A stretch of 64,000 bases of DNA, taken from positions 70,875-134,874 of the forward strand of contig NZ_JASJPW010000007.1 of assembly GCF_030052995.1 (NCBI RefSeq), in the 5' to 3' direction. The DNA is from Gemmobacter sp. 24YEA27. GTDB taxonomy: Bacteria > Pseudomonadota > Alphaproteobacteria > Rhodobacterales > Rhodobacteraceae. A program made the position numbers and the translations under genes. Of the stretch, positions 1 through 9,106 are shown piece after piece (position 1 is the stretch's first letter; every line of letters starts with the position of its first letter). The notes beneath the pieces are model-generated. The model had not been told where the DNA came from, searched no databases, and saw only the letters and a list, made by a program, of their open reading frames with translations.

Positions 1-50
1 AGATCAGGGAGGCAGTCTTCCTGCCCGGCTGATAAAACGGGAGTAATACC

Positions 51-388
51 TTGAAAATTCTGAAGCTCAGCCTGACCCTCGCTGCAGTTCTTGTGCTTGC
101 GGCTGCTATGAAAGCGGCAGCTCTGACAGCAGCGGCGGCTCCGGCAGCACTGGCGGTACCGGTGGTGGCAGTGTCACTGTTCGCCCGCCCGCCTATACCT
201 GCCCATCGAATTGCCAGAATGTGCAGACCCGCACCAGCTGCCAGGCCGCAGAATCCTATTACCAGGTCTATGTCGAAAACGCGCGGGCCGGCACAGCCGC
301 ATCGACGCTGGAACAGCTTTACGACAACCATGCCCGGTCCGCCGGGTTGGCGCGCAGCATGGTGCAGCAGATCGGCTGCGCCCCCTGA
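51..388 (+). CDS. Small envelope lipoprotein (frameshifted)
   Basis: The start is TTG at 51. An N-terminal hydrophobic stretch runs into a lipobox of the LAAC type once one missing base near 109 is restored. The mature part opens with a Ser/Gly-rich linker and contains paired cysteines (CPSNC and TSC motifs), then an Ala-rich helix ending QQIGCAP at the TGA at 386-388. As written, the frame change at 109 scrambles everything after residue 19. It is about 112 residues, probably lipid-anchored in the envelope, and precedes the export operon by 11 bp. I do not recognise the family; a role as accessory to the neighbouring ABC export system is inference from position only. Confidence 0.55.
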
Positions 389-399
389 CGCTGCCTGAC

Positions 400-1431
400 G
401 TGCTGCGTTTTTACATAACCGCAGGTCTTGCTGCGATGGCCCTGACCGGTGCCGTCGCAGCAGGACTTGGCCATGGCCCCGCCAGTGTCGCACCGGAGGT
501 CCGGGCGGCAGTGGCTTTGACGGCTACGTCTCCATCGGGGGCTGCGGTTGAACCTGCGACATTCAGGACCTGCTTTCTGGACTGGGCCGAAGAGACGCCA
601 CTGATTGCTCTGCGCGATGGATTTGCGTCAACCGGGCTTTCGGTTTCAGACTTGGTCCAGCCGGACAACGTTCTACTGACCTTCCGCGCTGAAAATGAAC
701 GCGCTCAGCTGGAAATGCTGGATCTGCGCGCCCTTGGACTTGAGGACCGGCAGCGCCTTGCAACAGCCGCCCATGCCTCCGCCCTCGCCCGTCACGCGAC
801 CGAGGCCCGCGCCGTTGATCGCAAACGCATGCGCGCGCGCGAGGCGGCGGCGCTTGCCGCCACCCGCCATCGCGAAGGCAGGCTCGACCGCCTCTCGCTG
901 GAACTTGCCGAGGATCAGCTTGCCGAAATTGACGATCTTGCCGCGCAGACCGCCCCTGCGCTTACCCTGCTGGAGGCAGAACATGCCCTCAGACTGATTG
1001 AGTTGCAGCAGGAAAGCGCGGCCCTCGCCAATGAAAGAAAGGCGCTTCAGGACCATATCGGGACACTTTCTCTGCGCAGCGAAACCGCTGGTGTGATCAG
1101 CTTTGTGGCGCCCGCGCTGACGACGGGTGCCCTTGTCGCGGTGCGGCGCGGCGAACATGTGATCAGCCTTGCCCGCCCTGGCATGTTCCGCGCGAAAGTT
1201 CCGGTGCATCTGCGCGACCTGTCGCTTTTCACCGATCGCCGCGTCACCGCCCGCCTAGCGCTGGAGGCGGGGATCCTGACGGGTCAGGTCACGCGCATCT
1301 CGGCCCTTCGCAGCCCTCTGCCCGATGGCAGCACGCATGAGGTTGAAATTCGCTTCGATCCGACAGGTCTCGCGAGCGAACCGCAATCGGCAAGCTGCCT
1401 GTTCGAAACCATCACAGAGGCCGCGCCATGA
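400..1431 (+). CDS. HlyD/MacA-like periplasmic adaptor protein
   Basis: About 343 residues from the GTG at 400, the first start after the upstream stop; an ATG at 436 is the alternative. An N-terminal hydrophobic segment (FYITAGLAAMALTGAV) would anchor it in the inner membrane. A long Ala/Glu/Arg-rich helical hairpin (roughly residues 90-210) is followed by a beta-rich lipoyl/barrel part (ETAGVISFVAP, GEHVISLARPG), the order seen in membrane-fusion proteins that bridge an inner-membrane pump to an outer-membrane channel. The stop overlaps the start of the next gene by ATGA, which implies translational coupling. It is shorter and more divergent than MacA. The adaptor role is fairly secure; the substrate is unknown. 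Confidence 0.6.
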   Translation: MLRFYITAGLAAMALTGAVAAGLGHGPASVAPEVRAAVALTATSPSGAAVEPATFRTCFLDWAEETPLIALRDGFASTGLSVSDLVQPDNVLLTFRAENERAQLEMLDLRALGLEDRQRLATAAHASALARHATEARAVDRKRMRAREAAALAATRHREGRLDRLSLELAEDQLAEIDDLAAQTAPALTLLEAEHALRLIELQQESAALANERKALQDHIGTLSLRSETAGVISFVAPALTTGALVAVRRGEHVISLARPGMFRAKVPVHLRDLSLFTDRRVTARLALEAGILTGQVTRISALRSPLPDGSTHEVEIRFDPTGLASEPQSASCLFETITEAAP

Positions 1432-2693
1432 CCCTGCGTTCCCGCCTGCTCTGGCTTGCGGTGGCCTTTGGCGCGGGATGTGCTGCGCCCGATTTTGACC
1501 GGGCGGAAGCGCTGATCGACCAGGTTACCCTGGATCTCGCGCAGGATGCGCCCGCCAAAGGTCTTGCCTTTGGCGATCACGTCCGCCGTTATGGCCCGGC
1601 CTTTCACACCGCCCGACTGCGCGAGGCAGAGCTTTTGCTGGATCTGGATCAACTGCGCCGGGGCGCATTGCCGCGCCTGAGCGTCATGGTTCAGGGCAGG
1701 TCCCAATGGCATGAAAGCGGCGGCTTCTCGGTCAGGGGTCGCAATCATGCCTTTGTTATCGAATGGGATTTCATCCGGGCGATCTATGTCCTGTTCCGGA
1801 ATACGCCCGAGATCTTCGCCATTCTGGTTGCACAGGAAAGCGCGCTTGCCCGGCAAGGCGCCGAAAAGCAACTGCTAGACCAGCTGGCAGATACCCTAGA
1901 CGCTGGGCTGGCGCTTGAAGAGGCCGGCCTGACCCTTGATGCCGAGAGCTGCCGCATAAAGGACATGCAGGGTGAGCTGGCGCTTGGTACCCTGCCGCGC
2001 AACGAGGTTGCGGCCGGGCAGACCGCGCTGCAAAGCCGCAAATCCGCCCATGCCGCGCGCCGGACCATGTATGAGGCCAGCCGCGCCAGTCTTGCCCATG
2101 GCACAGGCGGCGCCCCCTTCGGTCCGGATCTGCGGATCGCGGCTTTGCACCCGGGGCCCTTGCGTGCCCGGACGGCAGAGCAATGCTATGAAGGTTCCGC
2201 GCTGGAAGCGCGCAACGCGGTTTTGCACCGGATTGCCAAAGACGGGCTGGACGCCGCCCGCATTGATCGCTGGATCGCGCTGTCTGGCATCGTGCCCAAT
2301 CAGCTTGGGCCGGACAGCCCGGCCCAGCTGGAACTTTTGCTCAATCTGATGGTGCCGCTGATTGATCAGGGCAAGGGTGACCGGCAGGTGCAGCGGGCAC
2401 GGATCGCGGTCGCCAATGCGCTGATCGCGGCCCGTGAAAGCAAAGCGGCCTTCATGCTGGCCCATGCCGAGCTGACCCTGGCCCTGGCCGAGGCCCATGT
2501 GCTGCAGGCCGGGTTGACGCCTCCGGCCAGGGCAGAGACCGGATGCGCCGCCGATCTTTCCGCCAGGCTTTACGATCTGGAAAAGCGTCGCGCCAGGCTG
2601 GTGCAGGAGCATCTGGAAGCCGGGCTTGCCCTTTTGTGTACGCCTGCTGCGCGGAAGCCAGGCGGGCCTGACGGAGCGGCGGCCAATGAGTGA
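1428..2693 (+). CDS. TolC-like outer-membrane factor, lipoprotein type
   Basis: 421 residues. The N-terminal signal ends in a lipobox (FGAGC, Cys at about residue 18), so the protein is probably lipid-anchored like OprM/CusC-type outer-membrane factors. The rest is almost wholly alpha-helical with long Ala/Leu/Glu heptads arranged as two similar halves, as expected for the TolC periplasmic tunnel. The beta-barrel strands are hard to identify, and similarity to the family is judged from overall design rather than a signature motif. It sits between the adaptor and the ATPase with ATGA-type overlaps on both sides, fitting a tripartite export complex. Confidence 0.55.
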   Translation: MTLRSRLLWLAVAFGAGCAAPDFDRAEALIDQVTLDLAQDAPAKGLAFGDHVRRYGPAFHTARLREAELLLDLDQLRRGALPRLSVMVQGRSQWHESGGFSVRGRNHAFVIEWDFIRAIYVLFRNTPEIFAILVAQESALARQGAEKQLLDQLADTLDAGLALEEAGLTLDAESCRIKDMQGELALGTLPRNEVAAGQTALQSRKSAHAARRTMYEASRASLAHGTGGAPFGPDLRIAALHPGPLRARTAEQCYEGSALEARNAVLHRIAKDGLDAARIDRWIALSGIVPNQLGPDSPAQLELLLNLMVPLIDQGKGDRQVQRARIAVANALIAARESKAAFMLAHAELTLALAEAHVLQAGLTPPARAETGCAADLSARLYDLEKRRARLVQEHLEAGLALLCTPAARKPGGPDGAAANE

Positions 2694-3371
2694 GGCCGCG
2701 CTGCCGCTCCTTCTTGAGCGGGTTGTGGTGCATCATGGTGCCCAGGACCGCCGGATGGTGCTGGACCATGTCGATCTGACCGTCGCGCCCGGCGAGCGGC
2801 TTTGCATCCTTGGCGAAAGCGGTTCGGGAAAGACCACGCTTCTGGAGGTGATCAGCGGTTTCCGGCGCCCGGATGCCGGGCGGGTGCGCCTTTTCGACAT
2901 TGATCCGGCGGGGGCCGCAGACCGGGTTCGTGCCAGGCTGCGCCGTCAGCAGCTGGGGTTCATCTTCCAGGATTATGCTCTGATCGAAGGGCTGACGGCG
3001 CTTGCCAATATCGACATGCCCCTGCGGCTTGACGGCGTCCGGGCCGAGGCGCTCATCAGCGTGCGGCGGAACGGCTGGCAGCCCTTGGCCTCACGCATCT
3101 TGCTGCGGTGCCCGCCAGCGCGCTTTCGGGGGGCGAAAAGCAACGCGTGGCCTTTGCCCGCGCCACAATCCATGCGCCCCGCCTGATCCTGGCGGATGAG
3201 CCGACCGGCAGCCTCGACCCACAGACCGGCCATGAAATACTGGAGATGATCCTTGGACGAAGGCAGGACAGCCCGCACAGCCTCGTGATGGTGACACATA
3301 ACCATGCCTACAGTCGCCATTTCGACCGCGTTCTCGTGCTGCGGGACAGTCGGCTGCATGAGGTCGCCTGA
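2686..3371 (+). CDS. ABC transporter ATP-binding protein, MacB/LolD type (frameshifted)
   Basis: Starts at ATG 2686, overlapping the previous stop by 8 bp. The first frame carries Walker A (GESGSGKTT, about residue 45) and a Q-loop (FIFQDYAL). The second frame carries the ABC signature (ALSGGEKQR), Walker B ([12 protein letters not shown]) and the H-loop histidine (MVTHNH). The two are joined by a one-base loss near 3063; restoring it gives an uninterrupted 228-residue nucleotide-binding domain, the normal size for a stand-alone LolD/MacB-class ATPase. It pairs with the FtsX-like permease whose ATG overlaps this stop. It would energise release or export through the adaptor and channel encoded upstream. 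Confidence 0.8.
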
Positions 3372-4533
3372 TGAAGGTGCGACGCCCCTTTCGTCGCGTG
3401 ATCCTGCGCAGGCTGCTGATCTATTGCCTCGTCTCGGCCTGTTTCGCGGTCATTCTTGCCAATCGCATCATCACATCTGCCGCGACCGAAGGCTTCGAGC
3501 CCGCATTCGCGCAAGCCTCTATCATGAGGCGGTGCTGACTTTTCCGATGCTCTCGGCACAGAAGGTCAGCCGGGGCCACACGGACGCGGACCATCTCGCC
3601 CCCTGGACGGAGGAGGCGCTGAAAGCCGCCTTTGCCGGGGCGGGGATCTCCGTCTCGCCCTATTCGCGGCAATTTGCCTCGATTGCCGAACTGCCTGCCG
3701 CCGGCATGGTGGAAATCCTGACAAGCGATCCGCATTTCCCTTTGGCCTACCGGCTGAGCCTCAGCCCCGATCGCAAGCCGGAGCCGGGAAGCTGCCTGAT
3801 GGGTCGCCGCCTTGCTGATCAGCTAAAGGGAACGCTGCCCGAATGGCTGCATTTTGGCACCATGCGCTGCAGGCTTGCCGGCGTCTTTGACGGTGAGACC
3901 CGCCCGCCTTTCTGGACGCTCGACCGGGCTGTTCTGCGGCTGGCCGCGCGTGACCGGGTCATGGCGGAGGAGACCATTCTCTGGAGCAGCTATCTGCAGG
4001 CGGATACCGCCGTTTTGAGCGAGGCGGATCTGCGCGCGGGCCTGGCCCCCTGGCTGGAGGCCGGGGCGGTGGAAATCTGGTCCAGCCAGCATCACGCCGA
4101 ACGCGCGGCGGGTATCCTGGCAATCTACAATTTCGTAGCAGCCGCAATCAGTGGTGTCGCATTGGGCCTTTGTGCTTTCGCGATTGCCACAACCTTCATG
4201 TTCTCGGTGTCGGAGCAACGCCGGGAAATCGCCATTCGCCGCGCGATAGGGGCGACGCAATGGCAGATCATCGGCCATGTTCAGACCGAGATCGCAGCCC
4301 TGGTTCTTGGTGGTCTGCTGACAGGTATGATCGGCGGCAAATATCTCGGCCTGTATCTCCTGGCGCAGATGCAGGGGGCCGGATTGCTGGACCCGGCGGC
4401 ACATGCGGTTCTGTCTCCTGTCGGCCTTATCCAGCTTGCAGCCATGTTTCTGGCGGCAGGCGTCACGGCGGGTCTGATCCCCGCCATTGTCGCCGCCCGA
4501 ATTGACCCTGCCATCGTGCTGCGCGGCGGCTGA
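3371..4533 (+). CDS. FtsX/MacB-like ABC transporter permease (frameshifted)
   Basis: Starts at ATG 3371, overlapping the ATPase stop by one base. The first 40 residues (a basic tail, then the membrane segment LLIYCLVSACFAVILAN) are in one frame, and the rest is in another after a base lost between about 3488 and 3520. A periplasmic domain of about 200 residues follows, then three C-terminal membrane helices. The first of these leads into EQRREIAIRRAIGATQWQI, the coupling motif of FtsX-fold permeases that contacts the ATPase. The topology of one helix, periplasmic domain and three helices matches MacB, except that the ATPase is a separate polypeptide. Role: mechanotransmission to the adaptor and outer-membrane factor. 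Confidence 0.75.
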
Positions 4534-4740
4534 CTGACGCTGCTTTGGCGTCCTGCGATGAGAACAGCCATGCGCAGTTCGTACACGAAGCGACAGCAGG
4601 CAGCCTGTGCGGGCGACGTGAAGTCCCCACGCCATCGGAGAGGATTTCGAGGTAAGCTGGGCAGCAATACTGCATCTGCAGAGGACCACTCGAAGGTCCC
4701 AAGCCGAGACATATAGGGCATCCGCTCGCCGCACCCCATG

Positions 4741-5005
4741 TGTTTGATCCCATGGTTTGCTGGCGCGATCCTTTCTTTGGAATGGAAGGATGCCCTATGG
4801 GACAAGTTCGTCACGGCAGCGCCACGACCACGCACGCTTTCCGAGCAGCAACACGAGCCGAATGGAAGCTTTGACTGCGGCACTGAGCCGCGAAGCGGGT
4901 ATTAAACCTAGGACTGTGGCGACGTGACGAAAACCTCAGACGGTCGAAGACATGAAGGCGGGGCCGAAATTGCCTCGTTCTATGGTGCTAAGCCGGGGAG
5001 GAGTA
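4741..5005 (+). mobile_element. IS481-family insertion sequence remnant (5' end with broken transposase start)
   Basis: From ATG 4797 the translation begins MGQVRHGSATTTHA, the typical opening of IS481-family transposases. Then, across two or three frame changes, come ALSREAGI, PRTVAT and VEDMKAGPKLPRSMVL, the helix-turn-helix start of the same family. The frame is interrupted by a stop at 4873 and ends abruptly near 5005; the catalytic DDE domain is missing. The 56 bp before the ATG probably hold the left terminal inverted repeat. This is a degenerate, non-autonomous remnant. Confidence 0.6.
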
Positions 5006-5008
5006 AGA

Positions 5009-5533
5009 CCGGGTGACGTCAGCCCTTCGAACAGTCGCCGCGCCGCGCCGTCACTGACCTCAGGCCCTGCCTGCGCCGCCAGTTCGTCCTCTGTCGTCCG
5101 TGCATCTGCGCGGCGGGCCGGATCGACACGAAGATCAATGACCACAACCGCCCCCCTGCCCCAGGCAGACGCACAGGCCACAATCCATGCCGCGCCCCCC
5201 GGCCGAAAAGTCGCCCGAGCCATAAGCGGATCCGCCAGCCAAAGCGCCACGGGATGCATCCGGTTCCTCACAGCGCGCGCTCGGATCCAGCGCGGCTAAG
5301 GCCGGAAGACCTGGCGCGAGCTGAGAAGATCTCCGGGCACGGGCCATGTCGGAGCACTTCCAAAATCGGCGCTTTACTCTATACATGCGCAAAATATCCG
5401 CCGCGCCCGTCACATCTATATTATATCCAATAATGTTGCATTATCGGATGTTATGTTCGTTTCAACAAAATCATCATCTGCGGCCGCCGGTTGACTTCAA
5501 AGAAGCCACCAGCTGCCGCCTGTAACATCCCCG
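5009..5533. other. Region between IS remnant and the outer-membrane protein gene; possible gene remnant on minus strand
   Basis: No intact gene is recognised. On the minus strand, two overlapping frames between about 5347 and 5009 can be joined into a continuous reading of roughly 110 residues. It contains WLADPLMARATFRP and AVVVIDLRVDP, then runs into the IS481 remnant. It could be a gene truncated by that insertion, but I cannot name a family and it may be chance in GC-rich DNA. From 5350 to 5533 the sequence is AT-richer and holds only the hairpin at 5425-5449. Confidence 0.25.
5425..5449 (-). terminator. Hairpin downstream of the DUF11/outer-membrane operon
   Basis: Arms of 11 bp (ATCCAATAATG and CATTATCGGAT) with one mismatch and a 3-nt loop lie 85 bp beyond the stop of the 1,190-residue gene. 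It may end or stabilise that transcript. There is no clear run of T, so it is not a classic intrinsic terminator. Confidence 0.35.
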
Positions 5534-8500
5534 CTAAAACTGGCTCGTGACATTCAGGAAGAAGCCGGTCCGGGGCGCATCGATCTTCCGCAGGTCATCA
5601 TCGACTTTGCCCCAGAGGTATCCGCCACCTACCCGCATATTGTCACCAAACAGCCGGTAGACGCCCAGCAGCGCGCCCGTTTCGGTGGTATCCGAGCGCG
5701 GAGCATAAAGGCTGCGGACCTCGGCCATCACATCCCAGTTGTGAACGACGTGGTAATCAACCCGCAGGACAGCCAGATGCGCCTCGCTTGAGGTGAAATC
5801 ACTTGTTCCACGCCCGGCGCTATCGCGCAGCCGATAGCCGTATTTGCCGCCCAGGGTCCAAAGCGGATCAACCTGCCAGCTAATAGCCGCATTCAGAATA
5901 TGGCTCTTTTGCTTCGGCCCATTGACGTCACCGTCGATATTGACCTGATCGGCACCCGGCAGGTCATAAAGATAGGTATAGCTGACCAGCGCATTCAGCT
6001 CGTCATTCTCGACCGGACGCCATGCATATCCAAGGCGGGTCTCGATGTAACGGCCATCTCGGAACGAGGACTGGTCGCTTTCCGAGATCACCGCGTCGAC
6101 CGAGGAGACAAAGCGCCAGTCCTGGCTGACCTTGGTTTCATAGAAGCCCGAAATCAGCCATGTATCGCGGTCAAGTTCATTGCCCGGACGATCCGACCGC
6201 TCGCGCCGCCATTCGCCGCGCAGGCCCGCCGACATTACCTCTGCTTCGCTGTAGCGCACACCAAGCGACAGACCCTCACGCTTGAGGCTGCTGCCGTCGG
6301 TCTCACGCCCTTCGCCATATTGGATCATGCCGTCATAGCGCCAGCGCTGGTCGGGGGTATAGGTGACCCCATAGCCCGAGGTCAGTGCCGGCCTTGTGCC
6401 GAAAGCGCTGTAGTTGCTTTCGGTGGTATAGGCCCAATTGTCATTGACCTGCGAGCTGCTCCCGAAGACGAGGCTGCCCTTGTCACGCCCCGAAAAATCG
6501 CTGGCATCGAAACGGCGCAGCGGATCAAGGCGGTAGCCAATTGTGGTGGTGGTATTGTCGTTAGGCCGGTATCCGAACTCCAGCCGCCCTGCTCCGCCGA
6601 GGCTGCCGTCCGAAAGCTCGGCCGTCATCTCAGTACGTTCAGAAAGCCGAAGCGTGCTGCCGATCCCGACCCGGTCATTGCTGCGCCGGGTCGGGTCATG
6701 CGACAATGTCGCCTGACCGAAGCCCCAGACCGAAAGATCGGCATCACGCTGCCATGTTACACGGACTGCTGCGTCGGCCCGCCTGCCGAAATCCTGCGGC
6801 GATCCGCTTTCGTCGCGGCGATCATGGGCCAGCTCACCTTCGACCTTCCACTGCGCGTTGATGCGATGGGCAAAGCCGATCCGGGCCTTTTCTTCACGAT
6901 CACCATCGTCGCGCTTCAACCCTTCGCCACCAAAGGTCAGATCGGTGCTGGCGTTCAGCGCCACGGTACCGGACAGGCCCCAGGCATCCTGATCATATTC
7001 GAAATCGGCATCCGGCGAAGAGAACCCCGCATCCTTGTGATCGAAGAAGGCCGCCAGTTCGCCGTCCAGCCCTGCAAAGGTCAGATCGGTCTTGCCCCCG
7101 ATCCGCCAGGACGCCGCATCCAGTCCAGGCAAGCCATAGCTGGGGTTCGACGGCTCCAGGTCCAGACCACCGTTCAGCGAGAAGCTGGAGCCGAAGCCAG
7201 GTCCCTCACTGGTAGCATACTCCAGCAGCAGCTCCCGGTCTTGCCCGTCCCGCAACAGGATGTCGACTCCGGCCAGCGTATTGTCGGCAATGCCTGTGGT
7301 TTCACGCAGAGCAGAAGCGCCAAGCCGGATGTTGTTGTTGATCCAGCCTTCGCTGCGGGCACCGGCAGTATAGCCGTCGATATCGCCGGTGGTCGGCACA
7401 TATTCGTATTGTGCTACCAGATTGATATCATAGTCACCCAGTGGGTTGTTCTGGATCAGCCCGTCGCCGCCGGTGCTGGATGACAGCGGCCCGTTCAGGA
7501 TGATCACCCCCTGCACCGAATTGATGCGGTAATCGGTCCCTTCTGTCAGGCGGCGGGTTTCAACCACCAGCCCGGTGGTCCGTGAGACCACCTGGACAAA
7601 GACGCTTTCGCTGTCGGACAGGATATCCTGACGCGACAGGAAATAGGCGCTGCCACCGGTCGCACGCATCACGTCGCGCTGCATCAGACTGTCGGCCTGC
7701 GCGGCAAAACCGGTGACGCGCAGCTTCGTCTCACCGCGTGAAGTGACATCAAGATCGCGGTACTCCCCGGACAGACCATAGAGTGCCCGGTCGGTGCGGA
7801 CGGTGAGCCCGGTGCTTTCGCGGGGTTTGAAATCGCCCCACTGCAAGTGGCTTCCGTCCCGCTCGGCCCGCAGGAAGAACTTGCCCGAACTGGGAGCCAG
7901 CTCGGTCATGACGGAATCGTCACCGAAGGTGTTGAACACATCCTCGGACTTCATTTCCCGCAGTGTCTGATCGGGGTTCTTGCGGCCGAAATTGCTGAAG
8001 AGGTCACGCAGCTCATCTTCCTGCGTATCGACCGAGGCGGTGATCCGGGTGCCATTGGCCAATGTGCCCTGAGCAAATCCGGCAATGCGGCCCATCTTCC
8101 AGGTGCCCTCATTATCGTCGCCGACCGTAAGGTCGATGATGCCGGTCGCAAACCACTCGGACTTTTCGATGGTGACCGAGCGGTCCATTCTGCGGCCATC
8201 GATGGCAATCGCAACGCCATGGGTGCCGGGCGGCAGAATGCGCTGGACCACGAAATTGCCCGCCGGATCGACGGGGATCTTTTCCCCCAGCACCTGTACC
8301 ACCTGACCGGCCAGCGCATGGCCAGAGACGGTGATGGCACCGCCCCGCACCGGAATGCCGCGGCGGGCAGTCATGTCGTCTCCCTCGGCCGCAGCCGTGA
8401 CCGGACCGTCCAGATCGGCGGCAGCACTCCGGGCGGTGCGGTTCAGCACCAGACTGCGCGTCTCATCCCGCCGGCCGCCGGTGTCGATGACGCGCAGGAA

Positions 8501-9106
8501 ATAGAGGTAATCGCCTTCGCTCCGGTCCGCATCGGCAGCGGGCATCCGCCAGTCAGCGGTACCATTGACCCCGATCGGCACCAGAGCCAGTTCGCGGCCC
8601 CGGCGGTCCGTAACCACGACGTCGGCACGGTCGATCCAGCCCGGATAGTTGGAAGAGGCCCTGAAAGTCACAACCTCTCCCGCAGCATAGCCCTGCCGCA
8701 GGTCGCCAGTGGCAACAGCCAGGCGGGGGCGTGCCCCAAGTCCATCATAGCTCAGATCCACACCGGCAAGGTCAAGCAGCCGGTCGATCTCGCGCAGCCT
8801 GTCAGGACGGGCCGGAGCCCCTGCAATGGTGCGCCTTGCGGCTCCCTCACCCGCCGTCACCCCATCGATGGAGATCGAGAAGCCGATCTCTCCCAGCGGG
8901 GCAGCGGGCGCGTCCGAGACATTGGGCTGGACCGGCCGGCTGACGGTGGTGCCTGCGTTGTAATGCAGGCAGTCACCCTCATAGACCGGACCTTCGGCGC
9001 GGCAGTCATCCGCCATAACGGGCATGCCGAGGCCAAGCACGGAGACAGTCACCCCCCCCGCAAGAAGGGCTTTCAGCGTTGCGGAAGAACGTTTGACAGG
9101 TTTCAT
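5534..9106 (-). CDS. Large outer-membrane beta-barrel protein partnered with the DUF11 giant
   Basis: An intact frame of 1,190 residues with a signal peptide (ALLAGGVTVSVLGLGMPVMA). Residues about 35-330 form a periplasmic part with Ig-like or carboxypeptidase-regulatory-like strands (for example ILPPGTHGVAIAIDG). From about residue 340 to the end it shows alternating aromatic/polar beta-strands separated by Asp/Asn/Gly turns, as in large outer-membrane barrels. It ends NVTSQF; a terminal Phe is the recognition signal for the BAM machinery. The start ATG overlaps the stop of the upstream giant gene (ATGA) with an AGGAG ribosome site, so the two are co-translated. It has no TonB box or plug that I recognise. 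Likely role, by inference: to anchor, secrete or display its giant partner. Confidence 0.7.
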   Translation of the reverse strand: MKPVKRSSATLKALLAGGVTVSVLGLGMPVMADDCRAEGPVYEGDCLHYNAGTTVSRPVQPNVSDAPAAPLGEIGFSISIDGVTAGEGAARRTIAGAPARPDRLREIDRLLDLAGVDLSYDGLGARPRLAVATGDLRQGYAAGEVVTFRASSNYPGWIDRADVVVTDRRGRELALVPIGVNGTADWRMPAADADRSEGDYLYFLRVIDTGGRRDETRSLVLNRTARSAAADLDGPVTAAAEGDDMTARRGIPVRGGAITVSGHALAGQVVQVLGEKIPVDPAGNFVVQRILPPGTHGVAIAIDGRRMDRSVTIEKSEWFATGIIDLTVGDDNEGTWKMGRIAGFAQGTLANGTRITASVDTQEDELRDLFSNFGRKNPDQTLREMKSEDVFNTFGDDSVMTELAPSSGKFFLRAERDGSHLQWGDFKPRESTGLTVRTDRALYGLSGEYRDLDVTSRGETKLRVTGFAAQADSLMQRDVMRATGGSAYFLSRQDILSDSESVFVQVVSRTTGLVVETRRLTEGTDYRINSVQGVIILNGPLSSSTGGDGLIQNNPLGDYDINLVAQYEYVPTTGDIDGYTAGARSEGWINNNIRLGASALRETTGIADNTLAGVDILLRDGQDRELLLEYATSEGPGFGSSFSLNGGLDLEPSNPSYGLPGLDAASWRIGGKTDLTFAGLDGELAAFFDHKDAGFSSPDADFEYDQDAWGLSGTVALNASTDLTFGGEGLKRDDGDREEKARIGFAHRINAQWKVEGELAHDRRDESGSPQDFGRRADAAVRVTWQRDADLSVWGFGQATLSHDPTRRSNDRVGIGSTLRLSERTEMTAELSDGSLGGAGRLEFGYRPNDNTTTTIGYRLDPLRRFDASDFSGRDKGSLVFGSSSQVNDNWAYTTESNYSAFGTRPALTSGYGVTYTPDQRWRYDGMIQYGEGRETDGSSLKREGLSLGVRYSEAEVMSAGLRGEWRRERSDRPGNELDRDTWLISGFYETKVSQDWRFVSSVDAVISESDQSSFRDGRYIETRLGYAWRPVENDELNALVSYTYLYDLPGADQVNIDGDVNGPKQKSHILNAAISWQVDPLWTLGGKYGYRLRDSAGRGTSDFTSSEAHLAVLRVDYHVVHNWDVMAEVRSLYAPRSDTTETGALLGVYRLFGDNMRVGGGYLWGKVDDDLRKIDAPRTGFFLNVTSQF

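Noticed and set aside
4561..4714. Short plus-strand frame after the permease (about 48 codons)
   Set aside because: No ribosome site, no recognisable protein pattern and competing frames on the other strand.
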